Of a DNA stretch of 64,000 nucleotides, positions 45,254-56,344 are shown one piece after another (position 1 is the stretch's first letter; each line of letters begins with the position of its first letter). This stretch comes from Paenibacillus oceani (GTDB taxonomy: Bacteria; Bacillota; Bacilli; Paenibacillales; NBRC-103111): positions 1 to 64,000 of the forward strand of contig NZ_JACXJA010000034.1 of NCBI RefSeq assembly GCF_014705615.1. The letters are read 5' to 3'. Below the pieces are notes generated by a model. That model worked only from the letters and a program-made list of their open reading frames with translations, made no database searches and had not been told where the DNA came from. The translations under genes and the position numbers were made by a program.

Positions 45254-45297
45254 ACAACCTTCGGTCCTCGTATGGGGAATTCGGGGGTTGTTTTTTG
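45254..45297 (+). terminator. Possible terminator after the secreted protein gene
   Basis: acaacc pairs with ggttgt across a ~25-base partly structured loop (cggtcc/ggg), followed by seven T. Confidence 0.5.
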
Positions 45298-45354
45298 TCC
45301 CGGTTTGGAAAACATTATGTAATGATCGCGTGTATATCCCGTGTTAAGATGAGA

Positions 45355-45535
45355 AAACCGCATGGAGGACGGCTGGTCGGCAAGACGGCCGGAGCTTTTC
45401 ATGGGGAATACGGACAGGCCGAAGCTTCATTGTGAAGCGCGGGGGAACCCAGATCTACCGGGGTGAAGCCAACGTTTGTTGGCCGGGTGATTGCTCTTTG
45501 ACCCGAATCCGTCAGCTAACCTCGCAGGCCGCAAA
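45355..45535 (+). promoter_or_regulatory. c-di-AMP riboswitch (ydaO/yuaA class)
   Basis: The highly conserved ydaO core is present in order: aaccgc near the 5' end, cgggggaaccc, ccggggtgaagcc, gggtgattgctctttgaccc, and gaatccgtcagctaacctcg near 45504-45523. It ends ~20 nt before the start of the LysM-CAP gene. By family knowledge this class senses cyclic di-AMP and usually turns off genes for wall remodelling or potassium and osmolyte transport when the ligand is high. Ligand identity here is inferred from the conserved core only. Confidence 0.92.
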
Positions 45536-45553
45536 AAGGAGAGGATGGTTTAC

Positions 45554-46243
45554 ATGCGTTTCAAAAAGACCGTAATGGCCGGGGTGCTTGCACTCAGCGT
45601 AGTTGCCGGAACAGGTTCCGCTTTCGCCGCAACTTCGTACACGGTGAATCATAGCGATACGATGTGGAAAATATCGCAGCGTTACGGGGTCAGCTTGCAG
45701 TCGCTCATCCAGGCGAACCCGCACGTGGCGAATCCGAATATAGTATGGCCAGGGATGAAGCTCGTTATCCCGGGGACCGGTTCGTGGTACGGAGGCGGGA
45801 ATGGCAGCGGGTACGGAAACGGCGGCGGAACAGGACAAGGCACCGGTTCCGGAGCGGATACTTCGACTCCGGCATCCGCTTATGCCGACCAAGTAGTGAT
45901 CTTGGTCAACCAGGAACGCGCCAAAGCGGGATTGAAGCCGCTCGCGAGCGATCCGGCACTGACGGCGATGGCGATGGACAAAGCGAAGGATATGTACAAT
46001 AACAACTATTTTGATCACAACTCGCCGACTTACGGTTCGCCGTTCGATATGATGCGTTCTTACGGAATCCGTTACACGTATGCCGGGGAAAATATCGCCA
46101 AAGGCCAGCGCAATCCGCAGGAAGTGATGAACGCCTGGATGAACAGCCCGGGTCACCGTCAAAATATGATGAGCCCGAACTTCACGAAGATCGGCGTCGC
46201 GTATTATAACGGCGAATGGGTGCAGGAGTTTATTGCGAACTAA
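45554..46243 (+). CDS. Secreted LysM-CAP (SCP/PR1) protein
   Basis: 229 residues. Signal peptide ends SAFA-A at ~26. One LysM peptidoglycan-binding domain (~29-74, YTVNHSDTMWKISQRYGVSL, PGMKLVIPG), a Gly/Ser/Thr linker (~75-105), then a CAP domain (~108-229) with VNQERAKAGLKPL, DHNSPTYGSPFDMM, YAGENIAKGQ and MNSPGHRQNMM. Close to YkwD/SafA-like wall proteins of Bacilli. The role is probably at the cell wall, and the c-di-AMP riboswitch in its leader fits. The start at 45554 is preceded by ggagagg; a closer ATG at 45545 abuts it. Confidence 0.9.
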   Translation: MRFKKTVMAGVLALSVVAGTGSAFAATSYTVNHSDTMWKISQRYGVSLQSLIQANPHVANPNIVWPGMKLVIPGTGSWYGGGNGSGYGNGGGTGQGTGSGADTSTPASAYADQVVILVNQERAKAGLKPLASDPALTAMAMDKAKDMYNNNYFDHNSPTYGSPFDMMRSYGIRYTYAGENIAKGQRNPQEVMNAWMNSPGHRQNMMSPNFTKIGVAYYNGEWVQEFIAN

Positions 46244-46583
46244 TTTTGGAGGCATCCCTCGGGCGGCGCATGTACTAGTCATGGTTTTGTTACAATAAGA
46301 AACAGCCGGCGTTCCTTTGAAGGACGAAAGAAGCCGCATGTTTACAAAATTAAAAAAACGTCAATTCCCCCGGAAGTTACGGACATGCCTGCAGGAGCTG
46401 TCCTTTCATCCGGGGGAGTTTTGTAAATCGACACCGCATTTTGCCTTGGTTCTGTGGCAAACAAGCAAATCAAGTGGTACAATAATGCAAGCGACTGAAA
46501 GTGTCCGCTGGACGAAGAAGGGGGTTCGCGCAGGGTAGACACCCGGCAAGCGGCGAATACCGATTTTTGGGAGGAATGGAACG
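46244..46583. other. 340-base region upstream of tkt
   Basis: No gene supported. It contains a hairpin at 46363-46423 and then a leader ending in the ggaggaat ribosome site of tkt. Nothing else recognised. Confidence 0.4.
46363..46423 (+). terminator. Probable terminator between the LysM-CAP gene and tkt
   Basis: tcccccgga pairs with tccggggga across a structured loop containing cctgcagg, followed by gttttg. It lies ~120 nt after the LysM-CAP stop. Confidence 0.5.
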
Positions 46584-48599
<2,016 letters not shown>

Positions 48600-48672
48600 G
48601 GAGAGCCGAAGGTACGGACCTGTTGTCTGGCGTTTGTCATTCAGGTCTGCAATCTGAGATAAAGAAGGTGGA

Positions 48673-48696
48673 TAAGAGCTCCCCGGAGCTCTTATT
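48673..48696. terminator. Palindromic hairpin after tkt
   Basis: ataagagctcc and ggagctcttat are perfect complements separated by two bases, flanked by ttctg. Possibly the tkt transcript end, but without a proper T-tract. Confidence 0.4.
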
Positions 48697-48838
48697 CTGA
48701 ATGTATCGATGGGCACCTAGAACCAAGAAAGCTGCCGGTTGCACGGGTCATACGACATGGGAAAGGCCAGTCCGCTTTGGCAGGCAGTGGCATAGCGGGC
48801 CTGCCAACTCCCGTTTTCAATAAAATGGGTAATTCGAC

Positions 48839-48870
48839 AAAATAAGAGTCCCGGAGGGACCCTTATTTTG
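48839..48870 (+). terminator. Intrinsic-terminator-like hairpin before ppnP
   Basis: aaaataag and gtccc on the left pair with gggac and cttatttt on the right; the tail is ttttgatcttttg. It is in the right place to end a tkt read-through transcript. Confidence 0.5.
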
Positions 48871-48939
48871 ATCTTTTGTTGATATTGCGTTCGTTTTAAA
48901 CTTGCAGCACACCATCCAACCAGGGAGAGTGAAACCAAG

Positions 48940-49260
48940 GTGTCTCAATTCGAACATGTCACAGTATTGAAAAAAGCTAACGTTTACTTCGACGGCGGCG
49001 TTACGAGCCGTACGGTCGTGTTCGCCGACGGTTCCAAAAAAACGTTAGGCGTCATGCTGCCCGGGCAATACCAATTCACCACCGATGTCGTCGAGATTAT
49101 GGAAATAACGGCCGGCGATCTTCTCGTCCTGCTGCCCGGAGAGACCGAATGGAAGCCTTTCACGGGCGGCATGCAGTTCGAGGTGCCGGCGGGCGCTACG
49201 TTTAAGGTGGACGTGAAGACGATCACCGATTACGTCTGCTCGTTCATCTCCGTCTCCTGA
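48940..49260 (+). CDS. ppnP: Pyrimidine/purine nucleoside phosphorylase PpnP family (DUF1255)
   Basis: 106 residues, family length ~95-105. A small cupin: [47 protein letters not shown] and [13 protein letters not shown] match the YaiE/PpnP pattern. The E. coli protein phosphorylates-off bases from several nucleosides, yielding free base and ribose-1-phosphate. It starts with GTG at 48940; gggagag lies ~10 nt upstream. Its 3' end overlaps the convergent dehydrogenase-PilZ gene by 31 nt. Confidence 0.9.
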   Translation: MSQFEHVTVLKKANVYFDGGVTSRTVVFADGSKKTLGVMLPGQYQFTTDVVEIMEITAGDLLVLLPGETEWKPFTGGMQFEVPAGATFKVDVKTITDYVCSFISVS

Positions 49261-50531
49261 AGCTTGAGCTGGATATATTCCTCCAGCTTGATCCGGGTAT
49301 GCGGTGGAAGTCCGGACAGCATACAGCCGTAACGGAATCCGGTGCCGTCCGAGATGACCCGGATAATCCGCGCCGTAATCGGCGGCAAGCCCGCATCCTG
49401 CGGAAAATGGATCACGACGAACATATCTTGCGCAAGCGGAAATGTGCTGGTCAATTGGAGGCCGCTGTCGGACAAGTCGTACAGCGTGCCTTCGATATTT
49501 TGACCGGAGAACGCCCCTTCGTGCTCCCACTGGTAGACGGACAGCAGAAGCCGGATGTTCATAGGGACCCGGACGCTGCGGCGACGCTCGATATTTAATT
49601 GCAGCTTCGGCAGCAGCTCCTCGGATGGAACTTCTTCCCGCTTACATACTTCGATCTTCTTGTCCATCCATTCCTCGTAGCACATCACGACAGCGCTTAG
49701 ATCCTGATCACCGAGCCCTTTGCTCAGGCCCATTTCGAAGACGCTTTTGGCCAGACCGAGGAGCGGAGCGGTCAATTGAAGCTGATCGGTGAGCTGCGAA
49801 GCGAGCCGCAAATCTTTATGCATCAGCTGCATCGAAAATTGAGTGGCGAAATCGCGGTTCAACATTTTTGGGCCTTTTAGCTCAGCTTGTTTGCTGCCCG
49901 CGCCGCCGGCCAGGACGATCTCGTAAAATTTCTCCAGGTCGATATTCGCTTTGGCGGCAAGCGCCATCCCTTCCACGAAGCCGATGGCGTTAATGCCGAC
50001 CATCGTATTGTGGGCGAGCTTGGCATAAGAGCCTGATCCGGAAGGGCCCATATAGACGATCCGGTTGCCCATCGCTTCGAATACGTCGCGGTGCTCATGA
50101 AGCGCTTCCTCCCGTCCGCCGACCATGAACAGAAGCGTGCCGCTCTCCGCTGCCGGCTTGCTGCCGGTTACCGGTGCATCCAGAAAGTCGACGGCCAGAT
50201 CGGCCAGTTCGGCATACAGAGTCTTGCTCATATGCGGGGAAATGGTGCTGCAGTCGATCACCGTCATGCCGTGACGGATGCCTTCTATTATTCCATTCGG
50301 ATCGTAGAACGTTTGCCGGAGGGCTATATCGTTGCTAAGCATCGTTATCAAGACGTCTGCGTCCCGCACCGCTTCGGCCGGAGTGGCGGCGTAATGGGCG
50401 CCTCGACGAACCAGCTCCGCCGTTTTTTCAGATGTACGGTTGTATACGGTCAATGAAAAGCCTTTGCGCAGCAGGTTGGCTGCCATGGGCAGTCCCATCG
50501 TTCCCAGGCCGATAAACCCGATTTTTTTCAT
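49230..50531 (-). CDS. 3-hydroxyisobutyrate dehydrogenase-like enzyme fused to a PilZ domain
   Basis: 433 residues; a stand-alone beta-hydroxyacid dehydrogenase has ~290. Residues 1-165 form an NAD(P)-binding domain ([33 protein letters not shown]) and 166-290 the helical domain with catalytic lysine K171 ([12 protein letters not shown]). After a ~20-residue linker, residues ~310-425 form a PilZ domain: the RxxxR motif is in ERRRSVRVP and the DxSxxG motif in DLSDSGLQL, so c-di-GMP binding residues are intact. Inference: substrate oxidation may be controlled by c-di-GMP. The ATG at 50531 has an aggtga site; a GTG at 50540 lies in that site. Confidence 0.88.
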   Translation of the reverse strand: MKKIGFIGLGTMGLPMAANLLRKGFSLTVYNRTSEKTAELVRRGAHYAATPAEAVRDADVLITMLSNDIALRQTFYDPNGIIEGIRHGMTVIDCSTISPHMSKTLYAELADLAVDFLDAPVTGSKPAAESGTLLFMVGGREEALHEHRDVFEAMGNRIVYMGPSGSGSYAKLAHNTMVGINAIGFVEGMALAAKANIDLEKFYEIVLAGGAGSKQAELKGPKMLNRDFATQFSMQLMHKDLRLASQLTDQLQLTAPLLGLAKSVFEMGLSKGLGDQDLSAVVMCYEEWMDKKIEVCKREEVPSEELLPKLQLNIERRRSVRVPMNIRLLLSVYQWEHEGAFSGQNIEGTLYDLSDSGLQLTSTFPLAQDMFVVIHFPQDAGLPPITARIIRVISDGTGFRYGCMLSGLPPHTRIKLEEYIQLKLQETEMNEQT

Positions 50532-50692
50532 TATTTTCACCTCGAATATTTGCAGAAGATGGTGCCTGGAGTGCTGCTGGACCTAGAACCATTGTAGCAC
50601 TATCCGAAAGCTCTGTGAATGACCCACTACTTGCTTTTGCGCGGACAATTCAAGTATTCTATTGCTAATGAAAACCGAGGAGGGGTAAGGAA

Positions 50693-52054
50693 ATGACTCA
50701 GAAACCAAAGCTTCAATTTGACTATAGCCGCGCTGCCGCATTCGTGCAGCAGCACGAAATCGAATATTTTCGCGAACCGGTACGTTTAGCCCATGAGCAG
50801 CTGCACAAGGGGACCGGGGCGGGTTCGGACTACTTGGGATGGATCGATCTGCCTACGCAATACGATAAAGAGGAGTTTGCCCGCATCCAGGAAGCCGCCA
50901 AGCGGATTCAGGGAGATTCCGACGCGCTTGTCGTCATCGGGATCGGCGGGTCTTATCTGGGTGCGCGCGCAGCAATCGAGATGTTGTCGCATTCTTTTTA
51001 TAACGTGCTTCCAAAAGAGAAACGCCATACGCCGGAAATCTATTTTGTCGGCAACAATATCAGCTCGACCTATGTCACTCATCTGATTCAACTGTTGGAA
51101 GGCAAAGACTTCTCGGTTAATGTTATCTCCAAATCCGGGACGACGACGGAGCCGGCTATCGCCTTCCGCATTTTCCGAGAGCTGCTGGAGCGCAAATACG
51201 GCAAGGAAGGCGCACGCAAACGGATCTACGCCACGACGGACCGCGAGAAGGGCGCCCTGAAGAAGCTGTCCGACGCGGAAGGCTACGAATCGTTCGTTAT
51301 TCCGGACGACGTAGGCGGACGTTACTCCGTGCTGACGGCTGTAGGACTGCTGCCGATCGCTACGGCGGGAATCGACATCGGTTCGATGATGGAAGGCGCG
51401 GCCGACGCTTCCCGAGAGTTTGCCAACCCGGATCTGGACAGCAACGCGAGCTACCAGTATGCGGCCGTGCGCAACGCCTTGTACCGGAAAGGCAAAGCGA
51501 TCGAGATTCTCGTGAACTACGAGCCGTCGCTCCATTACGTTTCCGAGTGGTGGAAGCAGTTGTACGGGGAAAGCGAAGGGAAAGACCAGAAGGGCATTTA
51601 CCCGGCTTCCGTCGACTTCTCCGCCGATCTTCACTCCATGGGGCAATTTATCCAGGAAGGCGCTCGCAACTTGTTCGAGACGGTTATCCAAGTAACGAAC
51701 GTACCGGAACAAATCGAGATCGGCACCGATCCGGAAAACCTCGACGGCTTGAACTTCCTGGCCGGTCAGACGATGGATTTCGTCAACAAAAAGGCGTTCC
51801 AGGGAACGATGCTGGCGCATACGGACGGCGGCGTGCCGAACCTGATCGTGACGATTCCGGATATTTCGGCGTACTCGTTCGGTTATATGGTTTATTTCTT
51901 CGAAAAAGCGTGCGGTATCAGCGGTTACTTGCTCGGCGTCAATCCGTTCGACCAGCCGGGCGTGGAAGCGTACAAGAAAAATATGTTCGCGCTGCTGGGC
52001 AAACCCGGTTATGAGAAGGAAAAGGCGGAGCTGGAAGCGCGCCTCGGCGAATAA
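50693..52054 (+). CDS. pgi: Glucose-6-phosphate isomerase
   Basis: 453 residues, the short Firmicute form. It interconverts glucose-6-phosphate and fructose-6-phosphate. Seen: [19 protein letters not shown], the SIS-like [35 protein letters not shown] and the C-terminal [18 protein letters not shown] with [20 protein letters not shown]. gaggagggg precedes the ATG. Divergent from the dehydrogenase-PilZ gene. Confidence 0.97.
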   Translation: MTQKPKLQFDYSRAAAFVQQHEIEYFREPVRLAHEQLHKGTGAGSDYLGWIDLPTQYDKEEFARIQEAAKRIQGDSDALVVIGIGGSYLGARAAIEMLSHSFYNVLPKEKRHTPEIYFVGNNISSTYVTHLIQLLEGKDFSVNVISKSGTTTEPAIAFRIFRELLERKYGKEGARKRIYATTDREKGALKKLSDAEGYESFVIPDDVGGRYSVLTAVGLLPIATAGIDIGSMMEGAADASREFANPDLDSNASYQYAAVRNALYRKGKAIEILVNYEPSLHYVSEWWKQLYGESEGKDQKGIYPASVDFSADLHSMGQFIQEGARNLFETVIQVTNVPEQIEIGTDPENLDGLNFLAGQTMDFVNKKAFQGTMLAHTDGGVPNLIVTIPDISAYSFGYMVYFFEKACGISGYLLGVNPFDQPGVEAYKKNMFALLGKPGYEKEKAELEARLGE

Positions 52055-52179
52055 GAGGGACAGGCGGCAGGCTGATGCTGCTGCTAGCGAAAGCATGCTG
52101 TGTGTGAGGGAGCGGGATTGTGCGGGTGTTGCCGCCGCCCGCTCTTTTGGCGCACATAACGGACGAGAGGAGGATTCGG

Positions 52180-52815
52180 ATGAAGCTGGAACAATACCGG
52201 ACCGTGCGGAGGCAAACGTCTGCCGAGATCGTCATCAAGAAGTCGCGGTTTATCGGTCACGTGAAGCCGGTGGAGAGCGAAGAGGAAGCGGTCGCGTTTA
52301 TCGAGGAGATCAAGAAAGAGCATTGGTCGGCCACGCACAATTGTTCGGCTTATGTCGTAGGGGAACGGGACGAATTCCAGAAACAATCCGACGACGGGGA
52401 GCCGAGCGGAACGGCAGGCAAGCCGATTCTTGAAGTGATCAAGCAGCAAGGGCTCAAAAACACGGTCGTCGTCGTGACCCGTTACTTCGGCGGCATTATG
52501 CTCGGAGCGGGCGGGCTGATTCGCGCCTATACGGATGCCACTGTCGAAGGTTTGGCTGCGGCAGAGCCGCTTACGCTGGCGCTTCATCAGGAAGTGCGGG
52601 TCGAGATCGATTACACGTGGCACGGGAAAGTCGAGAACGGGCTGCGCGGCCGGGGTACAATGCTCGGAGAAACGTTTTTTACCGACAAGGTGACGATTGC
52701 GTGTTGGCCCCGCGCGAAAGAAGCGGAGGCATTTCTCGCCTGGATGACCGATCTGACGCAAGGTCAAGCCCAGCTTACGACAGGTACGGTGGAATACCGG
52801 GAAGTTCAGGAGTAG
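52180..52815 (+). CDS. YigZ/IMPACT family protein (UPF0029)
   Basis: 211 residues. The N-terminal UPF0029 domain contains KKSRFIGHVKPVESEEEAV, HNCSAYVVG, DDGEPSGTAGKPIL and RYFGGIMLGAGGLIRAY, all family hallmarks. The C-terminal ~60 residues are a DUF1949-like ferredoxin fold. Function uncertain; the eukaryotic relative IMPACT regulates translation via GCN1. gaggagg precedes the ATG at 52180; an in-frame ATG at 52120 has no ribosome site. Confidence 0.9.
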   Translation: MKLEQYRTVRRQTSAEIVIKKSRFIGHVKPVESEEEAVAFIEEIKKEHWSATHNCSAYVVGERDEFQKQSDDGEPSGTAGKPILEVIKQQGLKNTVVVVTRYFGGIMLGAGGLIRAYTDATVEGLAAAEPLTLALHQEVRVEIDYTWHGKVENGLRGRGTMLGETFFTDKVTIACWPRAKEAEAFLAWMTDLTQGQAQLTTGTVEYREVQE

Positions 52816-52870
52816 GGAAGCCTTGGAGTTGGAGAATATCAAGTCATTAAATACACGGGGGGTTAGACGC

Positions 52871-53518
52871 GTGTCATCCCGAATTATCATCGTTACAGGC
52901 GGTACGGTCGGCGATTGGGTGAGCGGCTATATCCAACCCGGGGACTTACTCGTAGGAGCGGACCGGGGCGCGTTGTTTCTCGTGAGGAACGGCTACCGGC
53001 CGGCGCTAGCGCTGGGTGATTTCGACTCGGTGACGGCCGAGGAGCTGGACGAGATCCGGCAAGGCAGCGAGGCCTTGATCGACTGCGATCCGGTGATGAA
53101 AGATTGGACCGATACTGAGATGGCGTTTAACTGGGCGCTGGATCGCCGGCCGGCTGGGATCGTACTGCTGGGGGCGCTTGGCAGCCGGTTCGATCATTCG
53201 CTCGCCAACGTCCATTTGCTGCGCAAAGGGCTTCAGCACGGGATTCCTTCCCTCATCGCGGATCGCCACAATGAACTGAGGCTGCTCGGACCCGGTCAGG
53301 TGACGGCGTTGCACAAAGGCAAGTTCGCCAACGTCTCCTTGCTTCCGCTCAGTGCGGAAGTAACTGGAATTACGCTGCAAGGTTTTCTGTATCCACTGAC
53401 GGAAGCGACGTTATCGATCGGACAATCGCTGGGCATCAGCAACGTCATCGTTGAAGAGAGCGGGCATGTCTCGATCCGGGACGGTATGCTGCTGGTCATT
53501 CAGAGTAAAGACGAATAG
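52871..53518 (+). CDS. thiN: Thiamine diphosphokinase
   Basis: 215 residues, family length. It phosphorylates thiamine to thiamine diphosphate, the cofactor of the nearby transketolase. Seen: GADRGALFLVRNGYRPALALGDFDS, the DWTDTEMAFNWAL loop, GALGSRFDHSLANV and a C-terminal sandwich with LQGFLYPLTEATLSIGQSLGISN. The start is GTG at 52871 after ggggggtt; an in-frame upstream ATG at 52823 is less likely. The gap from the YigZ-family gene is ~55 nt. Confidence 0.94.
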   Translation: MSSRIIIVTGGTVGDWVSGYIQPGDLLVGADRGALFLVRNGYRPALALGDFDSVTAEELDEIRQGSEALIDCDPVMKDWTDTEMAFNWALDRRPAGIVLLGALGSRFDHSLANVHLLRKGLQHGIPSLIADRHNELRLLGPGQVTALHKGKFANVSLLPLSAEVTGITLQGFLYPLTEATLSIGQSLGISNVIVEESGHVSIRDGMLLVIQSKDE

Positions 53519-53554
53519 CAGGCGACGGCTTGGACCGTAACCTGCTGTTTTTTT
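53517..53554 (+). terminator. Terminator overlapping the thiN stop codon
   Basis: agcagg pairs with cctgct, with an inner acgg/ccgt pairing, followed by eight T. The stem begins inside the TAG stop. Confidence 0.85.
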
Positions 53555-53648
53555 GCTTGATATAGAGAGTTCGGAGCTTGTTTTCCCATTGGGTCCATGC
53601 TTCGGGAGCCCGGCCCCGTCTTCCGGGGTATCGGATACAGGCTGACTT

Positions 53649-53918
53649 TCAACCGTCTGCCTCGTGGTCCGGATCGCAGGATGGCTGCGTCCGCGACATA
53701 TACTTGTCATACCTGTTGTCCACTTCTTTCGCCATCCGCCTGAAGAGCAACGTCTCTTCGACGATCGGGTCGCGCTCCAGTTGCACGCGCACTTCGTACC
53801 GGGGGCTCAGCCGCCGAACCGCCGCTTCGTCGGGAGTCGTTTCCTCCATCTCCCCTTCGGTCAGGGCGTCCGCCAAGTTTTGCTCCAGTTGTTCGCTGTT
53901 CTTACCGCGCTGCTCCAT
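53649..53918 (-). CDS. Small acidic protein of unknown function
   Basis: 89 residues, no recognised family. Charged and helical, acidic in the N-terminal third (LADALTEGEMEETTPDE), with VRVQLERDPIVEETLLFRRM in the middle. The start at 53918 has a perfect ggaggtg site 8 nt upstream, which is the main support. It lies downstream of, and in the same direction as, the sliding-clamp gene. Confidence 0.65.
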   Translation of the reverse strand: MEQRGKNSEQLEQNLADALTEGEMEETTPDEAAVRRLSPRYEVRVQLERDPIVEETLLFRRMAKEVDNRYDKYMSRTQPSCDPDHEADG

Positions 53919-54040
53919 AGTGATTCACCTCCGGATAAAAGATATCTGGAATGGTCCGCTTTACTTTTCCCGGTCCGTCAGGAAAGAATACATTCGTGTC
54001 ATACCCGCCTGAATACGTCTGTGCTGTAAACGGTGTGCGA

Positions 54041-55180
54041 TCATCGCGATGTACGGATAGGCGTAAGCAGATACAAAGAGGAGGAACCGGCCGCGGGCTC
54101 CGGTTCGGCGGCGATCGGGCCGAGCTTGTCGTAAAAGCGCAGCATCAGCGTACCACCGGCGATTGCCCGCAAAATATCCGTCATATATTTGCCGTTAAAC
54201 GAGATCGCCACCCCTTCTCCTGCTACGGTCTCGATCGGCACTTCTTCCCTGACGTCGCCCACTTCGGCGGCTTGGCCGACTAACGCTGCGGATTCGGCGG
54301 AGACCGTATGCAAGAAAACGACACAGCCTTCGCCGGACAGTAAAGTCACCCGCTCGATCGCCTGCAACAACTTCTCCGTATCGACCTTTAATTCGCAGTT
54401 GGGCCTCGCCGGCACCAATCTGTCGATGGGAGGATAGGCTCCATGCAAAAGCGAGCAGCTTAGCGTCATATCCGCCGTGTGGAAGCGGATCAACGCTTCA
54501 TCCGCATCGATCCGGGTCTCCCCCTGATCGTCCTGCAGCATTTTGGCCAACTCGGCCATGCATCGTCCCGGGACGATCGCTTCGAACGGGGGAGTGTCGC
54601 TTGGTTGCTCGATCCGTGAGGTGGTGGAGGCGAAGCGCACGCTGTCGGTGGCGACGAGCTTCAACTGCTCGCCGTCAGATCTGCACCATACTCCGGTGAG
54701 AATCGGCCGCGTCTCGGAGGCCGAGACGGCAAAAGCGACTTGCCGGATCATCGACTTCAATACTGTGTTCGGCAGCCGGAGCTGCAGTGTCGGACGTCCG
54801 ATTTCAGGCGCAGCCGGGTATTCCTCGCCATCTGTACCGCACAGGCGAAACAGCCCGCTGCCCGCGCGGATGCACAGCATGGACCGGTCGGTTTGTTCCA
54901 GCTCCACCGGTCCGGGAGGCAGCTTGCGCACGATGTCTGCGAACGTCCGGGCGGGTACGACGAGGCCGTTGTCTTCGGTTTCCCGCGGCAGACCGGGCAT
55001 CGGAATGCGGATGTCGGTGCGGATGACCATCGGCGAGCTTCCTGCAAGCAGCGTGATGCCTTCCCGATGAATACGCAGCACCATACCGGCCAGGATGGGA
55101 AGCGGGCTGCTGGGTGGAACCGCCCGCGCCGTCTGCTGCAACGCATGAAGCAGCTCCGCTTGCGAGACTTCAATTTTCAT
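54041..55180 (-). CDS. Second DNA polymerase III beta-clamp (DnaN paralogue)
   Basis: 379 residues, the normal clamp length, with the three-domain repeat (residues ~1-125, 130-250, 255-379). Recognisable clamp features: MKIEVSQAELLHALQQTARAV, PILAGMVLRI, DGEEYPAAPE, RPILTGVWCRSDGEQLKLVATDSVR, and a YLLTPIR end equivalent to the YLxxPxR clamp terminus. It is divergent from canonical DnaN, and the position, away from the origin gene set, marks it as a paralogue. The ATG at 55180 overlaps the preceding stop as ATGA, with gcaggagg upstream. Role could be in repair, sporulation or control of replication. Confidence 0.88.
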   Translation of the reverse strand: MKIEVSQAELLHALQQTARAVPPSSPLPILAGMVLRIHREGITLLAGSSPMVIRTDIRIPMPGLPRETEDNGLVVPARTFADIVRKLPPGPVELEQTDRSMLCIRAGSGLFRLCGTDGEEYPAAPEIGRPTLQLRLPNTVLKSMIRQVAFAVSASETRPILTGVWCRSDGEQLKLVATDSVRFASTTSRIEQPSDTPPFEAIVPGRCMAELAKMLQDDQGETRIDADEALIRFHTADMTLSCSLLHGAYPPIDRLVPARPNCELKVDTEKLLQAIERVTLLSGEGCVVFLHTVSAESAALVGQAAEVGDVREEVPIETVAGEGVAISFNGKYMTDILRAIAGGTLMLRFYDKLGPIAAEPEPAAGSSSLYLLTPIRTSR

Positions 55181-55437
55181 AAATCCTCCTGCCGGTCCGT
55201 CTTCGCTGCGAAATAATTCGTAATCAGCTCCCGAATCCATTCCGACTTCGTCTGATTGCTTTCCCGGCACCGGTTTTCCAGCTCGGCCCATGCCGGTTCG
55301 GACAGCGTGAGCGACAGCTTGCGTGTCTGGCCGATCGCTTTGCGTCCGGCGCCTTCCCGGGGACCGCCGCGCGAGAACATGGCGCTGATCTGGCCCTCCT
55401 GTCGGGGGACGATTAATTTGATCTCTTCTTCGTTCAA
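55177..55437 (-). CDS. Small ribbon-helix-helix-like protein coupled to the second clamp
   Basis: 86 residues. The C-terminal half (RKLSLTLSEPAWAELENRCR, NQTKSEWIRELITNYF) has the strand-helix-helix pattern of CopG/MetJ-type DNA-binding proteins; the middle PREGAGRKAIGQ is a basic motif common in phage and plasmid RHH proteins. The stop overlaps the clamp start (ATGA), so translation is coupled. The start is TTG at 55437 with ggtgag upstream. It may repress this operon or touch the clamp; that is inference. Confidence 0.7.
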   Translation of the reverse strand: MNEEEIKLIVPRQEGQISAMFSRGGPREGAGRKAIGQTRKLSLTLSEPAWAELENRCRESNQTKSEWIRELITNYFAAKTDRQEDL

Positions 55438-55697
55438 ATTTGGCTCACCGTTTTCTTTTAATTAGAATAAAGTAACTTTAATCATAATATCGGTTGATCT
55501 AAGCGTATCACAGTCTCGTGAAGCGGGCAACTGTGTTCTTTTTAGCGGAATCGGATGAATTTCCAATATATTGAAATTGTGTTATGCTAGTTGGAATACT
55601 ACGCAGACAGGTCAGAATACCCGGGATGGGTGTTGACTAAGTACCGGGCTGGCTTGCTGTGGGGACTGCCTTGTAACAGAACTGGAGGTTTTCAGGG

Positions 55698-56330
55698 ATG
55701 AAGACAAATACAACCCGGCTATCGCCCGCCGAATTCAGGGATGACCGCATCTTGATCCGGCTTGTCACCAGAGACGGAGTGCCGCTTCAACTGCTGACTG
55801 ATACGGGAGGGGGTCTCGTGCTTACGGAGAAGGCGATCCGCAAGGCGGGGCTGGTTCCGGACGCTACGGAAGTCGTCGGGAACAAGACGTTCCCTGCGGT
55901 AGGTTTGCCCTTTGGCGAGGAAGACGAAGCTGTTCCTCCCTTACTGGTCGGAGGGTGTCCGGGCAAGTTTCTGGTAATGTCCGAGCCGAGGGGAGTGCTG
56001 GAGGGGCTGGATGGACTGATCGGCCAAGCCTGGTTTGCGGATCGGGTATGGGTTTTCGATTATATCCGTAAGCAGTTTATTTACGATCCCGACGTAATGG
56101 CCGGGGAAGCGATGAAGGATAGCCCTCATACGGTGCCTCTCGGCTTTTTGCACAACGATCAGGGGAGCCGGATGAACAGTTTTCCGCGTATTCAGGTAAA
56201 GATCGACGGAGAGATGGTCGACTTGTTGTTCGATACGGGAGCATCGATCGAGCTTGCAAAAGATTTCTTGCAAAGAAATGCCTCCGCTTATGCGGGGTTC
56301 TCGTTGAACAGGCTTCGTTTAGTCGCTTAG
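55698..56330 (+). CDS. Retropepsin-like aspartic protease-related protein, apparently truncated
   Basis: 210 residues. Two D-T-G motifs: LLTDTGGG at ~37 and LLFDTGAS at ~180, the latter inside PRIQVKIDGEMVDLLFDTGAS, which is a classic retropepsin start. A retropepsin domain needs ~80-100 residues after its DTG, but the frame ends ~30 residues later with FSLNRLRLVA at the exact edge of a repeat element. The first domain looks complete. It is likely a C-terminal truncation, possibly by the repeat. The ATG follows ggaggttttc. Substrate unknown. Confidence 0.65.
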   Translation: MKTNTTRLSPAEFRDDRILIRLVTRDGVPLQLLTDTGGGLVLTEKAIRKAGLVPDATEVVGNKTFPAVGLPFGEEDEAVPPLLVGGCPGKFLVMSEPRGVLEGLDGLIGQAWFADRVWVFDYIRKQFIYDPDVMAGEAMKDSPHTVPLGFLHNDQGSRMNSFPRIQVKIDGEMVDLLFDTGASIELAKDFLQRNASAYAGFSLNRLRLVA

Positions 56331-56344
56331 AGGGTTTCTTATTG

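Larger units (their letters stand above)
48600..48939. other. 340-base region between tkt and ppnP with three hairpins
   Basis: Three strong dyads: ataagagctcc/ggagctcttat (48673-48696), ttggcagg/cctgccaa (~48777-48806) and aaaataag plus gtccc/gggac plus cttatttt (48839-48870). None has a clean T-run, although the third ends in ttttgatctttt. Two share an ataagag box also seen in the composite repeats. Confidence 0.55.

Noticed and set aside
48600-48939. Possible riboswitch or T-box between tkt and ppnP
   Set aside because: Only plain hairpins; none of the conserved motifs of T-box, TPP, purine or other riboswitch classes were found.
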